A stretch of DNA of 64,000 nucleotides from Luteolibacter ambystomatis (GCF_018137965.1 NZ_CP073100.1:4351754-4415753); one strand, 5' to 3'; shown: positions 33,003-42,604, counted from the first letter of the stretch. A program made the numbers and translations. The notes: a model not told the origin generated them from the sequence alone.

Positions 33003-34496
33003 TCAGAAGAACCTGAGCGCCTTCTTCGAATACGAGACGAGCATGTTCTTCGTCTGGCGGTAGTGGTTGAGCATCATCTTGTGGGTCTCGCGCCCGATGC
33101 CGGATTTCTTGTAGCCTCCGAAGGCCGCATGCGCGGGATAGAGATGGTAGCAGTTCACCCACACGCGCCCGGCCTCGATGGCACGGGGGATGCGGTAGAG
33201 CTGGTGGGCATCGCGCGTCCACACTCCGGCACCGAGGCCATAGAGCGTGTCATTGGCGATACGGATGGCATCCTCCTCATCCTTGAAGGTGGTGAAGCTC
33301 GCCACCGGTCCGAAGATCTCCTCCTGGAAAATGCGCATCGTATTGGTACCGCGGAACACGGTCGGCTGGATGTAGTAGCCGCCTTCCACTCCCTTGTGGA
33401 TCTCGCCACCGCAGAGCACCTTCGCGCCCTCTTCCTTGCCGACCTTCAGGTAGCTCTGGATCTTCTCATACTGGTCGTTGGATGCCTGCGCGCCGACCAT
33501 CGTGTCGGTGTCGAAGGGATCGCCCAGTTTGATCTTCGCCACCCGTGCGACCAGGCGCTCGGCGAAAGCCTCGGCGATGGATTCCTGAACGAGAATGCGG
33601 CTCGGACAGGTGCAGACTTCACCTTGGTTCAGAGCGAACATGGCAGCGCCTTCGAGGCATTTGTCGAAGAAATCGTCATCCTCATCCATCACGCTTTCGA
33701 AGAACACGTTCGGCGACTTGCCGCCGAGTTCGAGCGTGACCGGAATGATGTTCTCGGACGCGTACTGCATGATCAGGCGGCCGGTGGTGGTTTCCCCGGT
33801 GAAGGCCACCTTCTTGATGCGGTCATGTTGCGCCAGCGGCTTGCCGGCCTCGGGACCGAAGCCGTGGACGACATTGAGCACGCCCGGCGGAAGCACGTCC
33901 TTGATCAGGTCCACCCACTCCATGATGCCCACCGGAGTTTGCTCGGCGGGCTTGAGGACCACGCAGTTTCCGGCCGCCAGCGCGGGAGCGAGTTTCCAGG
34001 CCGCCATCAGCAGCGGGAAGTTCCATGGAATGATCTGCCCGACCACACCCAGCGGTTCGTGGAGCTGGATGCTCACGGTATCCGGATCGAGCTCCGAGAT
34101 GCCACCTTCCTCGCCGCGGATCACCCCGGCGAAGTAGCGGTAGTGATCGACCACCAGCGGCAGGTCCGCCGCGAGTGTCTCACGGATCGGTTTGCCATTG
34201 TCCATCGTCTCGACACGGGCGAGGTGGACGAGGTTGTCTTCGGTGATCTGGGCGATCTTCAGCAGCAGGTTGCTGCGGGTGGTGACGGAGGTGTTTTTCC
34301 AACCCCCATCGAACGCCTGCCAGGCGGCATCGACCGCGAGGTCGACGTCCTTTTCATTCGAGCGGGCGACTTCACAGAAAACCCTGCCGTCGATCGGCGA
34401 CGGGTTCTCGAAATACCGGCCATCGACCGGTTCGACATACTTGCCGCCAATGAAATTCAGGTAGCGGTCCTTCAGTTTTGGACGTTCGTGGAGCAT
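33003..34496 (-). CDS. Aldehyde dehydrogenase (ExaC/acetaldehyde type)
   Basis: 497 residues from [26 protein letters not shown](P)-dependent oxidation of aldehydes such as acetaldehyde. Marks are [47 protein letters not shown], the glutamate in [14 protein letters not shown], and the catalytic cysteine in [15 protein letters not shown] (the CTCPSR form is typical of this subgroup). [13 protein letters not shown] and [29 protein letters not shown] complete it. Paired with DUF779 downstream, a common arrangement. Confidence 0.95.
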   Translation of the reverse strand: MLHERPKLKDRYLNFIGGKYVEPVDGRYFENPSPIDGRVFCEVARSNEKDVDLAVDAAWQAFDGGWKNTSVTTRSNLLLKIAQITEDNLVHLARVETMDNGKPIRETLAADLPLVVDHYRYFAGVIRGEEGGISELDPDTVSIQLHEPLGVVGQIIPWNFPLLMAAWKLAPALAAGNCVVLKPAEQTPVGIMEWVDLIKDVLPPGVLNVVHGFGPEAGKPLAQHDRIKKVAFTGETTTGRLIMQYASENIIPVTLELGGKSPNVFFESVMDEDDDFFDKCLEGAAMFALNQGEVCTCPSRILVQESIAEAFAERLVARVAKIKLGDPFDTDTMVGAQASNDQYEKIQSYLKVGKEEGAKVLCGGEIHKGVEGGYYIQPTVFRGTNTMRIFQEEIFGPVASFTTFKDEEDAIRIANDTLYGLGAGVWTRDAHQLYRIPRAIEAGRVWVNCYHLYPAHAAFGGYKKSGIGRETHKMMLNHYRQTKNMLVSYSKKALRFF

Positions 34497-34719
34497 ACGG
34501 ATGGTGGTTTGCGGAAACTCGCACGAAGGCGCGGCGGAACATTCCGCCACTCCTCATGCAATCATCACGAGACGCCCCGTGATGCAAGGTGTCAAGGGGC
34601 CGTGGATGCTCCCCACCTGCCGAAGTCCAAAACATCTTGAGCATTTCGCAGGCGCGCGCATTTGCCCATGGCTTCACTTCTTCTTGGCTCATGGCCTAAC
34701 AGAATGCATATTCCGGGCG

Positions 34720-35187
34720 ATGTCCGATCTCGTCCGTGTCGAACCCGTGGCGTTGCTCCCCACCCAGGCCGGCTGTGCCGTGTTCCTGGGCGATGGGAGC
34801 AAGGCGATCGTTTTTTATATCGATCCCGCCGTGGGAGCGTCCATCAACACCTCCATGTCCGGCCAGCAGCCGCCACGGCCGCTGACCCACGATCTGTTCC
34901 TGCTCGCGTTGGAAACCTTCGGCGCGAAGGTCACGAGGGTGATCATCGTGCGGGTGGAAAACGACATCTACTACGCCCGCTTGATCCTGGAGGCGGAGAA
35001 CGAGATCATGGAGCGCAAGATCGTGGAACTGGATGCCCGTCCCAGCGACTGCCTGGCTCTCTCCGTGCGCTGCGGGGCACCGGTTTTCGTGGTGCGGGAG
35101 CTTTGGGACTCGCTGCAGGACATGTCCCCGGTGCTGGAGGAAATGCGGGAAAAAGGCCTCGGCTTCGGAGATCCGGAGCACGGGTGA
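34720..35187 (+). CDS. Bifunctional nuclease-family protein (DUF151)
   Basis: 155 residues from MSDLVRVEPVALLPT. The conserved block LPTQAGCAVFLGDGSKAIVFYIDPAVGASI, then RPLTHDLFLLALETFGAKVTRVIIVRVENDIYYARLIL and ELDARPSDCLALSVRCGAPVFV, is the bifunctional nuclease domain. The family has RNase/DNase members in plants; in bacteria the role is not established. No UVR domain is attached. Nothing nearby suggests an operon. Confidence 0.9.
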   Translation: MSDLVRVEPVALLPTQAGCAVFLGDGSKAIVFYIDPAVGASINTSMSGQQPPRPLTHDLFLLALETFGAKVTRVIIVRVENDIYYARLILEAENEIMERKIVELDARPSDCLALSVRCGAPVFVVRELWDSLQDMSPVLEEMREKGLGFGDPEHG

Positions 35188-35205
35188 TCAAACCGGCATT
35201 TTCAA

Positions 35206-35411
35206 ACTCCGGATTCAACGGATTTGGGCCGAAGCCCGTGTCTTGTTCCGAAGAAGGATTTTGGCCGCAGATTTCGCAGACGGCGCAGATTTGAAATCTC
35301 AGATCTGAAATTTGAAATTCATCTGCGGAATCAGCGAAATCTGCGGTCCTTCCTCCGAGAAACGACTTCGAATTCGTGACCCAATCCGTTGAATTCGTGA
35401 AATCCGTGGTC
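35206..35411. repeat. Long imperfect inverted repeat, second copy of the AATCCGTGGT family
   Basis: Fills the 308-bp gap after the DUF151 gene. The left part (CTCCGGATTCAACGGATTTG, CCGCAGATTTCGCAGACGGCGC) is complementary to the right part (ATCTGCGGAATCAGCGAAATCTGCGGT, AATCCGTTGAATTCGTGAAATCCGTGGTC). It matches the element at 29217-29391 in organisation and core words but not base by base. No coding signal. Confidence 0.7.
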
Positions 35412-35495
35412 AAATCCATCCCCCTGTAAAAACGCCTGATCGGCCGGTATAAGACTGCCACTTGCACGGCGCGGATTCCCTTTTAGGGTGGCAGC

Positions 35496-36704
35496 ATGCC
35501 TTCCATCGCCGCCCTCCCAGACTACCTCCATGAGGAGATCCTGCTCCATCCGGAGAATCGGAAGTTCCCCGCCTTCGATCTCGTCCGCCTGCTGGGCACC
35601 GTGTTCAAGCCCACCGAGGGTTGTCGGGTCTGTATTCTAACCGAATTCGAAAATCCGGCTTCCTTGATCAAGGACTTCTCCTTCCTGAAGCAGGAAGGTT
35701 TCCCGGTGCAGAAGAAGGCCCATGAGGTGTTCTACCAAGGCCTCAAGAACGGCGCGCTGGAAGCGCTCGGCATGACCGGCGGCGAGATGTTCGCCTACAA
35801 GTCCACCCACGGCTCGAACCTCGATCTCGAGGATGACGTTTGGGACACCGCCGGCAACCACCTGTCGCTCGACCGCGACATCTATCCGAACTACGACCTG
35901 ATCCTCTGCATCTCGATCTTTTCCGCCACCGCGCCACTCACGGCGAAGGCGAAGGAATTCGGCTTCCGTGGTGCGACTCTCCACGGCCTCAACGACATCA
36001 TCCTCAAGTCCGGCCTCGCCGTGGATTACCATGAAGTTTCCCGCGATGCTGAAAAGCTCCGCTTCGCCTTGACCAAGGCCGACTCGATCGAGATCGACTT
36101 CGCGTTGGAAGACGGCCGTGTGCTCACCGCCTGGCTCGGCCTCAACGGCCAGGAAGCCCAGAAGTCCCACGGCCTTTGCCAAGGCCTGACCCCGGACATC
36201 GCCAACCTGCCCGCGGGTGAGGTCTATTTCGTGCCCGAGGATGCCCGCGGCCAGTTCCCGATGAAGTACGAGGATGGCACGCTCGGCGTCTTGGAAGTGG
36301 TGGACCGCTGCATCATCCACTCCACCCTCATCGCGGGCAACCAAGCCACCATCGACGCCCACAACGCGCGCCTGCAGGACGACCCGATGACCGGCACGCT
36401 TGGTGAACTCGGCTTCGGCACCCAGGTGCTGCCGGTTTCCGGCGCTGACATCCAGGACGAGAAGGTGCTCGGCACCTGCCACCTCGCCACCGGCCGCGAT
36501 GACCATCTCGGCGGTGACATCGTCCCGGAGATGTTCAAGAAGCACGAGAACTCGACTCACGACGACATCCTCTTCGCCCCGCACAAGACGCCGAACTTCA
36601 ACATCAGCCAGGTGCGCATGAAGCGCGGTGACCAGGAGGAAATTCTCATCGAGAACTTCCGTCCATCCCGCTACCTGATGGAAGCGCTGGCAGAGGGCCA
36701 TTGA
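35496..36704 (+). CDS. M29-like metallo-aminopeptidase
   Basis: 402 residues. The C-terminal half follows the M29 (aminopeptidase T/S) order: ANLPAGEVYFVPED (first glutamate ligand), GTLGELGFGTQ (second glutamate), VLGTCHLATGR (histidine) and ENSTHDDILF (histidine plus aspartate). The N-terminal half is an alpha/beta domain (CRVCILTEFENPASLIKDFSFLKQEGFP). It is more divergent than classical M29 enzymes, and the conserved tyrosine is not obvious, so peptidase activity is likely but unproven. A short dispersed repeat follows its stop. Confidence 0.68.
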   Translation: MPSIAALPDYLHEEILLHPENRKFPAFDLVRLLGTVFKPTEGCRVCILTEFENPASLIKDFSFLKQEGFPVQKKAHEVFYQGLKNGALEALGMTGGEMFAYKSTHGSNLDLEDDVWDTAGNHLSLDRDIYPNYDLILCISIFSATAPLTAKAKEFGFRGATLHGLNDIILKSGLAVDYHEVSRDAEKLRFALTKADSIEIDFALEDGRVLTAWLGLNGQEAQKSHGLCQGLTPDIANLPAGEVYFVPEDARGQFPMKYEDGTLGVLEVVDRCIIHSTLIAGNQATIDAHNARLQDDPMTGTLGELGFGTQVLPVSGADIQDEKVLGTCHLATGRDDHLGGDIVPEMFKKHENSTHDDILFAPHKTPNFNISQVRMKRGDQEEILIENFRPSRYLMEALAEGH

Positions 36705-36707
36705 AGC

Positions 36708-36755
36708 GGAGTTGAGGCTTTAGCCGGGAAGGGCCTTCCGGGAGGCGTAGTCTCC
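36708..36755. repeat. Dispersed intergenic repeat, copy 2 (plus orientation)
   Basis: GGAGTTGAGGCTTTAGCC... to ...GGAGGCGTAGTCTCC, immediately after the M29-like gene. Reverse complement of 12403-12450 with a few changes. CGGGAAGGGCCTTCCGG inside it is self-complementary, so it should form a hairpin and may help end transcription. Confidence 0.6.
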
Positions 36756-36810
36756 GGAGACCCTTCTTTTCCAACCATCGCACCGATCCTTCCCACCCCG
36801 TCTCTAACAG

Positions 36811-37545
36811 ATGCCGAACATCTACGAATCCGACAAGCTGCTCTCCGAATACCTGCTGTTCCACTATGGCAGTGACGTGGAGATCCTCGGCGAGCGGGCG
36901 GGGGACCAATCTCTCGCTCCTGCACTCGGCTTCCCGGTTCGCACCGCTTGTTGCTTCAGTGGCGGCGAAGCGGAACGCGGTCTCGATCTCGGCTGCGCGG
37001 TCGGGCGTTCCACTTTCGAGATGTCCCGGAACTGCCGGGAGGTGATCGGCATCGATTTCTCCGCCTCCTTCATCTCCGCGGCGGATGCCCTCCGCCATGG
37101 CGGCTCCATCCGCTACGCCCGCTTGGAAGAGGCCGCCGTGTCCACCGCGCTGGTCGCCCAAGCTCCGGAAGGCATCGACCCGACCCGGATCTCATTCGAA
37201 ACCGGCGATGCCATGAACCTGCGTCCGGATCTCGGTTCCTTTGACCGCGTCCATGCCGCCAACCTTCTCTGCCGCCTGCCGGACCCGCAGCGGTTGCTGG
37301 ACCGACTGCCGGAACTCGTGAAACCCGGCGGTGAGCTGGTTCTGGCCACCCCTTGCACCTGGCTGGAGGAGTTCACTCCGCCCGAAAACTGGCCCGCCGG
37401 GAGCACCTTGGAGTGGCTCAAAAATGAACTTTCTTGCTCCTTCGATCTCCTTCGCCAACAGGACGAGCGGTTCGTGATCCGCGAAACGGCCCGGAAATTC
37501 CAGTTTACGTTTTCCCTGCTGACGGTTTGGCGTCGGAAAGCCTGA
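36811..37545 (+). CDS. Putative 4-mercaptohistidine N1-methyltransferase (OvoA C-terminal domain, stand-alone)
   Basis: 244 residues. It starts YESDKLLSEYLLFHYGSDVEIL, the hallmark of the OvoA C-terminal methyltransferase family, and has the SAM-binding motif GLDLGCAVGRSTFEMSR and the post-I acidic residue in VIGIDFS. In OvoA this domain methylates 5-thiohistidine to ovothiol A and is fused to an iron sulfoxide synthase; here it is free-standing, and the synthase is not in the window. Many Verrucomicrobia carry this stand-alone form. The actual substrate in this organism is unknown. Confidence 0.82.
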   Translation: MPNIYESDKLLSEYLLFHYGSDVEILGERAGDQSLAPALGFPVRTACCFSGGEAERGLDLGCAVGRSTFEMSRNCREVIGIDFSASFISAADALRHGGSIRYARLEEAAVSTALVAQAPEGIDPTRISFETGDAMNLRPDLGSFDRVHAANLLCRLPDPQRLLDRLPELVKPGGELVLATPCTWLEEFTPPENWPAGSTLEWLKNELSCSFDLLRQQDERFVIRETARKFQFTFSLLTVWRRKA

Positions 37546-37620
37546 GACGGGTGGCGGGATCCGGGTGCTTCCCGGGCTTGCCATCTTACACTCAATCCCT
37601 TTCACTCCGCGCCCCGCGCC

Positions 37621-38850
37621 ATGGCCCTTATTGTCCAGAAATACGGCGGCACGTCCGTCGGCACCCTTGACCGCATCCGCAACGTCGCTTCGCGACTCAA
37701 ACGCACGCGCGACGAGGGCAATCAGGTCGTGGCGGTGGTTTCCGCCATGTCCGGCGTGACCGATGGTCTGTTGAAAATGGCCCGCGACCTTTCCGAGAAC
37801 CCGTCCGAACGCGAACTGGACGTGCTGGTTTCCACCGGTGAGCAGCAGTCGATCGCGCTGGTGACCATGGCGCTGCACGATCTGGGCGTGGAGGCCGCCT
37901 CCATCACCGGCCGCCAGGCGGGCATCCTCACCACCGGCTCCCACACCCGCGGCCGTATCCTGAACATCGAGCCGCAGATGATGCAGGGCTTCCTTGATGA
38001 AGGTAAAACCCTCGTCGTCGCCGGCTTCCAGGGCGTGACCCCGGACGGCCAGATCCATACCCTCGGCCGCGGCGGCTCCGACCTCACCGCCATCGCCATC
38101 TCCGCCGCGCTGAAAGCGGATGTCTGCCAGATTCTCACCGATGTGGACGGCGTTTACACCTGCGATCCCCGGATCGTGAAGAACGCCCGCAAGCTGCCGG
38201 AGATCTCCTACGACGAGATGCTGGAAATGGCCTCGTCCGGATCGAAGGTGATGCAGTCCCGTTCCGTCGAGTTCGCCAAGAAATTCGGCGTCGTCTTCGA
38301 AGTCCGATCCTCACTCAACGATAACCCGGGCACGCTGGTGCTCGAAGAACATCCCGCCATGGAAAACGTCGTCATCCGCGGAGTCTCGATCGAGCGCTCC
38401 CAAGCCCGTGTCACCATCACCGGCATCCCGGACGAACCCGGCATGTCCGGCAAGATCCTCGGCGCGCTGGGGGATGCGGAGATCAACCTCGACATGATCG
38501 TTTCGAACATCGCGCACGATGGCTACGCCCGCCACTCGTTCACGATGCACGCGAACGACCTGGCCAAGGCCCAGGCCGCGCTGAAGCCGGTGCTCGCCGC
38601 GCTTTCCGCTGATGCCAAGATCGAGACCGACGTGGGCATCGCCAAGCTTTCCGCCGTGGGCATCGGCATGCGTTCCCACTCGGGCGTGGCCTCCACCATG
38701 TTCAAGGCCCTCGGCGATGCAGGCATCAACATCGGCATGATCTCCACCTCCGAGATCAAGATCGCCGTGACGGTGGACGAGACCCGCATCGAGGACGCCG
38801 CCCGCGCCGTCCACGATGCCTTCGAACTCGACAAGGAACCGGTCCGCTGA
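37621..38850 (+). CDS. lysC: Aspartate kinase
   Basis: 409 residues. First step of the aspartate pathway to lysine, threonine and methionine. Kinase domain 1-~255: VQKYGGTSVGTLDRIRNVA (ATP/aspartate site), STGEQQSIALVTMAL, GRGGSDLTAIAISAALKAD and the TDVDGVYTCDPRIV loop. Two ACT domains (~265-400; ITGIPDEPGMSGKILGALGD and VGIGMRSHSGVASTMFKALGDAGINIGMISTSEIKI) bind feedback effectors such as lysine and threonine. The length and ACT spacing match the lysine-sensitive alpha form. Confidence 0.95.
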   Translation: MALIVQKYGGTSVGTLDRIRNVASRLKRTRDEGNQVVAVVSAMSGVTDGLLKMARDLSENPSERELDVLVSTGEQQSIALVTMALHDLGVEAASITGRQAGILTTGSHTRGRILNIEPQMMQGFLDEGKTLVVAGFQGVTPDGQIHTLGRGGSDLTAIAISAALKADVCQILTDVDGVYTCDPRIVKNARKLPEISYDEMLEMASSGSKVMQSRSVEFAKKFGVVFEVRSSLNDNPGTLVLEEHPAMENVVIRGVSIERSQARVTITGIPDEPGMSGKILGALGDAEINLDMIVSNIAHDGYARHSFTMHANDLAKAQAALKPVLAALSADAKIETDVGIAKLSAVGIGMRSHSGVASTMFKALGDAGINIGMISTSEIKIAVTVDETRIEDAARAVHDAFELDKEPVR

Positions 38851-38944
38851 GCGGGCCGCGGGAAGCCGCCGCCGGGCGGTTGGAAAGATTGATAGACATT
38901 TCTCCTTCCGGAAGGCGCTGGTTTCGCGTAATCCCGCAGCCCTC

Positions 38945-39466
38945 ATGAAGAAAGCCCTGTTTGTTTGCGCCCTGCTCGCCCTGCCCGGCCTTGGCCTGGC
39001 CAAGGATAAGAAGGAGGAAACCGCCGTGCCGTCCGCCTCCGTGGACCAGGTCCGCTGGGGCACTCCGGCCAATGAAGCCGCTTTCGACAAGGACCAGCTC
39101 AAGGGCAAGGTCGTGGTCGTCGAGCAGTGGGGTGTCCACTGCGCGCCCTGTATCGCCAGCCTGCCGAATCTGGCCAAGATGGCGAAGACCTATGAAAAAT
39201 CCGGCCTCGTGATCGTGGGTCTGGAAAGCCAGAACGGCAGCAAGGAGGAAATCACCAAGCTGATCAACGACGCCCGTGTGAAGTATCCGATCCAGTCCGG
39301 CGGCTCCGTTCCGGTTTCCAGCTCCGGCATTCCGCACGCCTTGGTCTTTGGTGCCGATGGCAAACTCACCTGGCACGGCAACCCGCACGACGAGGATTTC
39401 GAAAAAGAGGTCAAGAAGGCCCTCCGCGAAGCCAAGGCGGGAGCCAAGACCGAAAGCAAACTTTGA
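38945..39466 (+). CDS. TlpA-like secreted thioredoxin-family protein
   Basis: 173 residues with a signal peptide (MKKALFVCALLALPGLGLA). Thioredoxin fold with a C66-A-P-C69 active site (WGVHCAPCIASLP) and the cis-proline region SSSGIPHALVFGADG. The tryptophan of the usual WCxPC is replaced by His before the first cysteine. Probably a periplasmic disulfide reductase or redox relay; no partner gene is adjacent. A strong terminator follows. Confidence 0.85.
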   Translation: MKKALFVCALLALPGLGLAKDKKEETAVPSASVDQVRWGTPANEAAFDKDQLKGKVVVVEQWGVHCAPCIASLPNLAKMAKTYEKSGLVIVGLESQNGSKEEITKLINDARVKYPIQSGGSVPVSSSGIPHALVFGADGKLTWHGNPHDEDFEKEVKKALREAKAGAKTESKL

Positions 39467-39494
39467 CCCGGAAGCGCATCATCCGGTTTTCCCA

Positions 39495-39532
39495 ACGCCG
39501 CCCTGGTTCCGCCGGGGCGGCGTTTTTGTTTT
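39495..39532 (+). terminator. Intrinsic terminator after the TlpA-like gene
   Basis: ACGCCGCCC (39495-39503) pairs with GGGCGGCGT (39514-39522), followed by TTTTTGTTTTG. Stem of nine perfect GC-rich pairs and a T-run: a canonical Rho-independent terminator. Confidence 0.88.
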
Positions 39533-39600
39533 GCGAGGTTTTGCGGAATTGACTGCCACAACCGGTGCGGAACACTGGGGTTTCCCGGTTGTCCCGTTTT

Positions 39601-41001
39601 ATGAAACTCCGCCTCGCCATCCTGTGGCTCGCCGCGATCTCCGCCTCACCCGCCGCCGAGCGTCCGAACGTCCTGTTCATCGCTGTGGATGATCTCCGGC
39701 CGTGGCTCGGGTGCTACGATCCTGCTCTCAAGGTTTCGCCGAACATCGACCGGCTGGCCGCCACCGGGAGGGCCTTCACCCGCCATTACGTGCAGGTGCC
39801 CACCTGCGGGGCTTCCCGTTGCGCGCTCATGTTCGGCCGTCGCGCAGGACATCTGCCGGGGGATGGGGGGAATGAAGCCTCGAAGAAAACCGCCGCCCAG
39901 CAGCCGGTTCCAGCCCTACCCGCGCTTTTCAGGGCCAACGGCTACCAGGCGATCTCGGTGGGAAAGGTCACCCACTACCCCGGCAACCACACCGGCAGGG
40001 ATTGGGCGGACGGACCGGAGGAAATTCCGGATGCCTGGGATGTGGCGACCATGTCCTGCGGCCCATGGCAGACCCCGGAGGCTGCCATGCACGGCTACGC
40101 CGGAGGTATCGGCCGTGCAGCGATGAAGGACAAGCCGCTCACCCAGCACGTGGACGGAGACGACAAAACCTACCCGGACGGTTGGATCGCGGAGGAAACG
40201 GTGGCCCGGCTGAAGGAGGCCGCTGCTTCCGGCAAGCCGTTCTTCCTCGCCGCCGGTTTCATCAAACCGCACCTGCCGTTCGTTTCGCCGAAGTCCTACT
40301 TTGAGGAGATCGCGGGCATCACACCGCCGGTGCCGAAGATCACCACCAAGCCCGCGTTCCCCACGACCTGGCACAACAGCAATGAATTCCGCGGCTACAG
40401 CTTCAACGAGGGTGATCCGTTCCAATCGGACGCCGCCGCGCTGACCTACCGCCGGGCCTACCTCGGCTGCATCCGCTACACCGATGCCCAGGTCGGGAAG
40501 GTGCTCGCCGCATTGGACGCCTCACCCGCCGCCGGAAACACCATCGTGGTGCTGTGGGGCGATCATGGCTGGCTGCTCGGAGAGCATGGCATCTGGGGAA
40601 AACATTGTCTGTTCGAGGAGGCCCTGCGCTCGCCGCTCATCATCCGCGTGCCCGGGCAAAAGCAACCGGGTGCAAGGACCGATGCCATCGTGGAAACCGT
40701 GGACGTCTATCCCACTCTCGCCAGCTACGCGGGGATCCCCCTGCCGGCGCAGCTCGAAGGAGCTTCGCTCCGACCCCAGCTTGAAGATCCGGCCGCCCCC
40801 TCCCGCGGTACGGCCATCGCGGCTTGGGAATCCTCCCGCACGATCCGCGAGGACCGCTACCGGCTCGTCATCTCCACCAGGAATCCGCGGCAGGTCGAAC
40901 TATACGACCACGTGGAAGATCCCGGTGAAACGCGCAATGCCGCGGAAAGCGCGCCGGAAACGGTCGCACGGCTCCGCGGCAAACTCGCCCCGCCCCCTTA
41001 G
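39601..41001 (+). CDS. Secreted sulfatase (iduronate-2-sulfatase-like)
   Basis: 466 residues with a signal peptide ending near SAAE-RPN. Type I sulfatase: RPNVLFIAVDDLRPWLGCYD supplies the metal-binding aspartates (D30, D31). C69-G-A-S-R73 is the C-x-A/P-S-R motif whose cysteine becomes formylglycine. FFLAAGFIKPHLPFVSP and IVVLWGDHGWLLGEHGIWGKHCLFEEALRSPLIIRVPG match the iduronate-2-sulfatase branch. It probably removes sulfate from polysaccharides, a common trait of the phylum. It needs a formylglycine-generating enzyme, which is not in the window. Confidence 0.9.
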   Translation: MKLRLAILWLAAISASPAAERPNVLFIAVDDLRPWLGCYDPALKVSPNIDRLAATGRAFTRHYVQVPTCGASRCALMFGRRAGHLPGDGGNEASKKTAAQQPVPALPALFRANGYQAISVGKVTHYPGNHTGRDWADGPEEIPDAWDVATMSCGPWQTPEAAMHGYAGGIGRAAMKDKPLTQHVDGDDKTYPDGWIAEETVARLKEAAASGKPFFLAAGFIKPHLPFVSPKSYFEEIAGITPPVPKITTKPAFPTTWHNSNEFRGYSFNEGDPFQSDAAALTYRRAYLGCIRYTDAQVGKVLAALDASPAAGNTIVVLWGDHGWLLGEHGIWGKHCLFEEALRSPLIIRVPGQKQPGARTDAIVETVDVYPTLASYAGIPLPAQLEGASLRPQLEDPAAPSRGTAIAAWESSRTIREDRYRLVISTRNPRQVELYDHVEDPGETRNAAESAPETVARLRGKLAPPP

Positions 41002-41759
41002 TTGTAGGACGAGGCCGTGCGGCCGGTCGGATTGAACTTGGCGTCCAGCAGGGCGTTCGGCTTCACCGTCTTGAACGACTCGATGACACGGGGATCGCTC
41101 TTGAGCGCTTCGTTGAACTTCGCGCAGTTGCTGGTCTGCTGGATGAGATTGCCTTTGTCATCCGTCAGGATGAGCACGTAGCCCTCGTATTGATCTCCGC
41201 CGGCATTGCCCACGCCCTTGTTGTCGCTGTCGTAAACCGTTTTGAAGGGATCGGTATCACGGACATCGGACATGCCCCCGCTCAACTCGACCTTGTATTC
41301 CCGCACGGCCAGGACCGAGTGCTCCTTGCCCGAGCTGCGGTCCTCACCCAGGAAAACCATCCTGACACCTACCGGGGGCGCGGGAGTGTTCGGGTTGGGA
41401 TTCTTGATCGTCACCTTGGCGGACACGGTTTGCTCGACCATGTACCAGCTTTCGCCCTTTTTCTTGCGGCGCTTCTCGATGGAGACATCGATTCCATAGT
41501 TCGGGTGGACTCCGCCCACCTCGGATTTCTTCGAGGTGATCTGGCTGACGGAATCCGCGTCGAACGTGGAGAGGGGCAGGTCGAAACGCTTGCCGTCCGA
41601 CTTGCGGTTGAAGGAAACCTTGTCGCTGGAGACACCAAGAACCTCGATCTCCATGGCGCGCCCGGTCTTGTCTTTCACGGTCATTGTGGGGCCCGCGAAG
41701 GCGCAGGCGGAAGACAGCAGCAGGGCTCCGAAGATGCCAAATGGCTTTGTGCGATTCAT
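40998..41759 (-). CDS. Secreted protein with SHD1-like N-terminal domain, function unknown
   Basis: 253 residues with a signal peptide (MNRTKPFGIFGALLLSSACAFA). Residues ~25-75 (MTVKDKTGRAMEIEVLGVSSDKVSFNRKSDGKRFDLPLSTFDADS) resemble the SLA1-homology-1-like module common in Verrucomicrobia and Planctomycetes exported proteins. The rest is beta-rich (VSIEKRRKKKGESWYMVEQTVSAKVTIKN...) without a recognised family. Its stop overlaps that of the sulfatase gene by four bases, tail to tail. Confidence 0.65.
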   Translation of the reverse strand: MNRTKPFGIFGALLLSSACAFAGPTMTVKDKTGRAMEIEVLGVSSDKVSFNRKSDGKRFDLPLSTFDADSVSQITSKKSEVGGVHPNYGIDVSIEKRRKKKGESWYMVEQTVSAKVTIKNPNPNTPAPPVGVRMVFLGEDRSSGKEHSVLAVREYKVELSGGMSDVRDTDPFKTVYDSDNKGVGNAGGDQYEGYVLILTDDKGNLIQQTSNCAKFNEALKSDPRVIESFKTVKPNALLDAKFNPTGRTASSYN

Positions 41760-42019
41760 ATATGTTGTCTTGGGGGACGGGTGGATCGTAGAGGCCTAAC
41801 CGTTCAGGAAGCTATTCCAAAGCGGTTCCGATTTTGTCATTTCTTGATGTAATACGAGCAAGCTGCGGACCTTTTCTTGGAATTTTCATGCACTTTTCAT
41901 CGGGCATTCATTTCATGTCATGGCACGGCCAGACGGGGGTAGCCAAGGCGGTGGCGGAGGCCTTCTTTTTCCGATGACCTGGCGCTTGGAATCATCCTCC
42001 GGGCGGGATACACCCCGGC
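41760..42019. other. 260-bp intergenic stretch
   Basis: Divergent gap between the SHD1-like gene and tadA. It is more AT-rich than its surroundings in 41800-41930 (TTTTGTCATTTCTTGATGTAATACGAG), so promoters for both genes probably lie here. GGCCTTCTTTTTCC near 41968 ends in a T-run but has no good stem. I see no gene or structured element. Confidence 0.4.
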
Positions 42020-42544
42020 GTGGACGAAAGCCCGATCATCGACCTGCAAAGCGACGCTTTCTTCATGGGCCAGGCCCTGCGTGAAGCGCGGAAGGCCTAT
42101 GTCGCCACCGAGGTGCCGATCGGCGCGGTGGTCGTGCGCGAGGGCAAGGTGATCGCCCGGGCCTGGAACCAGGTGGAAACCCTGAAGGACGCCACCGCCC
42201 ACGCCGAGATGCTTGCCCTCACCGCCGCCCAACAGGCGCTGGGCGACTGGCGGCTGGAGAAGTGTACCCTCTACGTGACCAAGGAACCCTGCCCGATGTG
42301 CGCGGGGGCGATCGTCCATTGCCGGCCGGAGCGGGTCGTCTTCGGCTGCCCGGATGCGAAGGCCGGCGCCGCGGGCGGTTGGATCAACCTTCTCGATTCC
42401 AATCCTCCACTCAACCACCGCTGCGAGATCACCTCCGGCGTTCTTGGTGAAGAGTGCCTCGCCCTGCTGCAAGGATTCTTCCGCGAGGCGCGGGAGAAGA
42501 AAAAGGCGGAACGGCTCAATCCGCCCATGGATTCCGGCGGCTGA
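42020..42544 (+). CDS. tadA: tRNA-specific adenosine deaminase
   Basis: 174 residues from a GTG start; an ATG at 42065 (MGQALREARKAY) is the alternative. Makes inosine at the wobble position of tRNA-Arg(ACG). Zinc-deaminase core: H61-A-E63 with the catalytic glutamate, and PC91-PMC94. EVPIGAVVV, ARAWNQVE and RVVFGCPDAKAGAAGG are the bacterial TadA signature. Single-domain length is normal, with a short charged C-terminal tail (REAREKKKAERLNPP). Confidence 0.94.
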   Translation: MDESPIIDLQSDAFFMGQALREARKAYVATEVPIGAVVVREGKVIARAWNQVETLKDATAHAEMLALTAAQQALGDWRLEKCTLYVTKEPCPMCAGAIVHCRPERVVFGCPDAKAGAAGGWINLLDSNPPLNHRCEITSGVLGEECLALLQGFFREAREKKKAERLNPPMDSGG

Positions 42545-42604
42545 GTGGCGGGGAACCGCGGTTGCAAACTTGTGCTGCCCGATCCCCGGGTCTAAATCCC
42601 GGGC

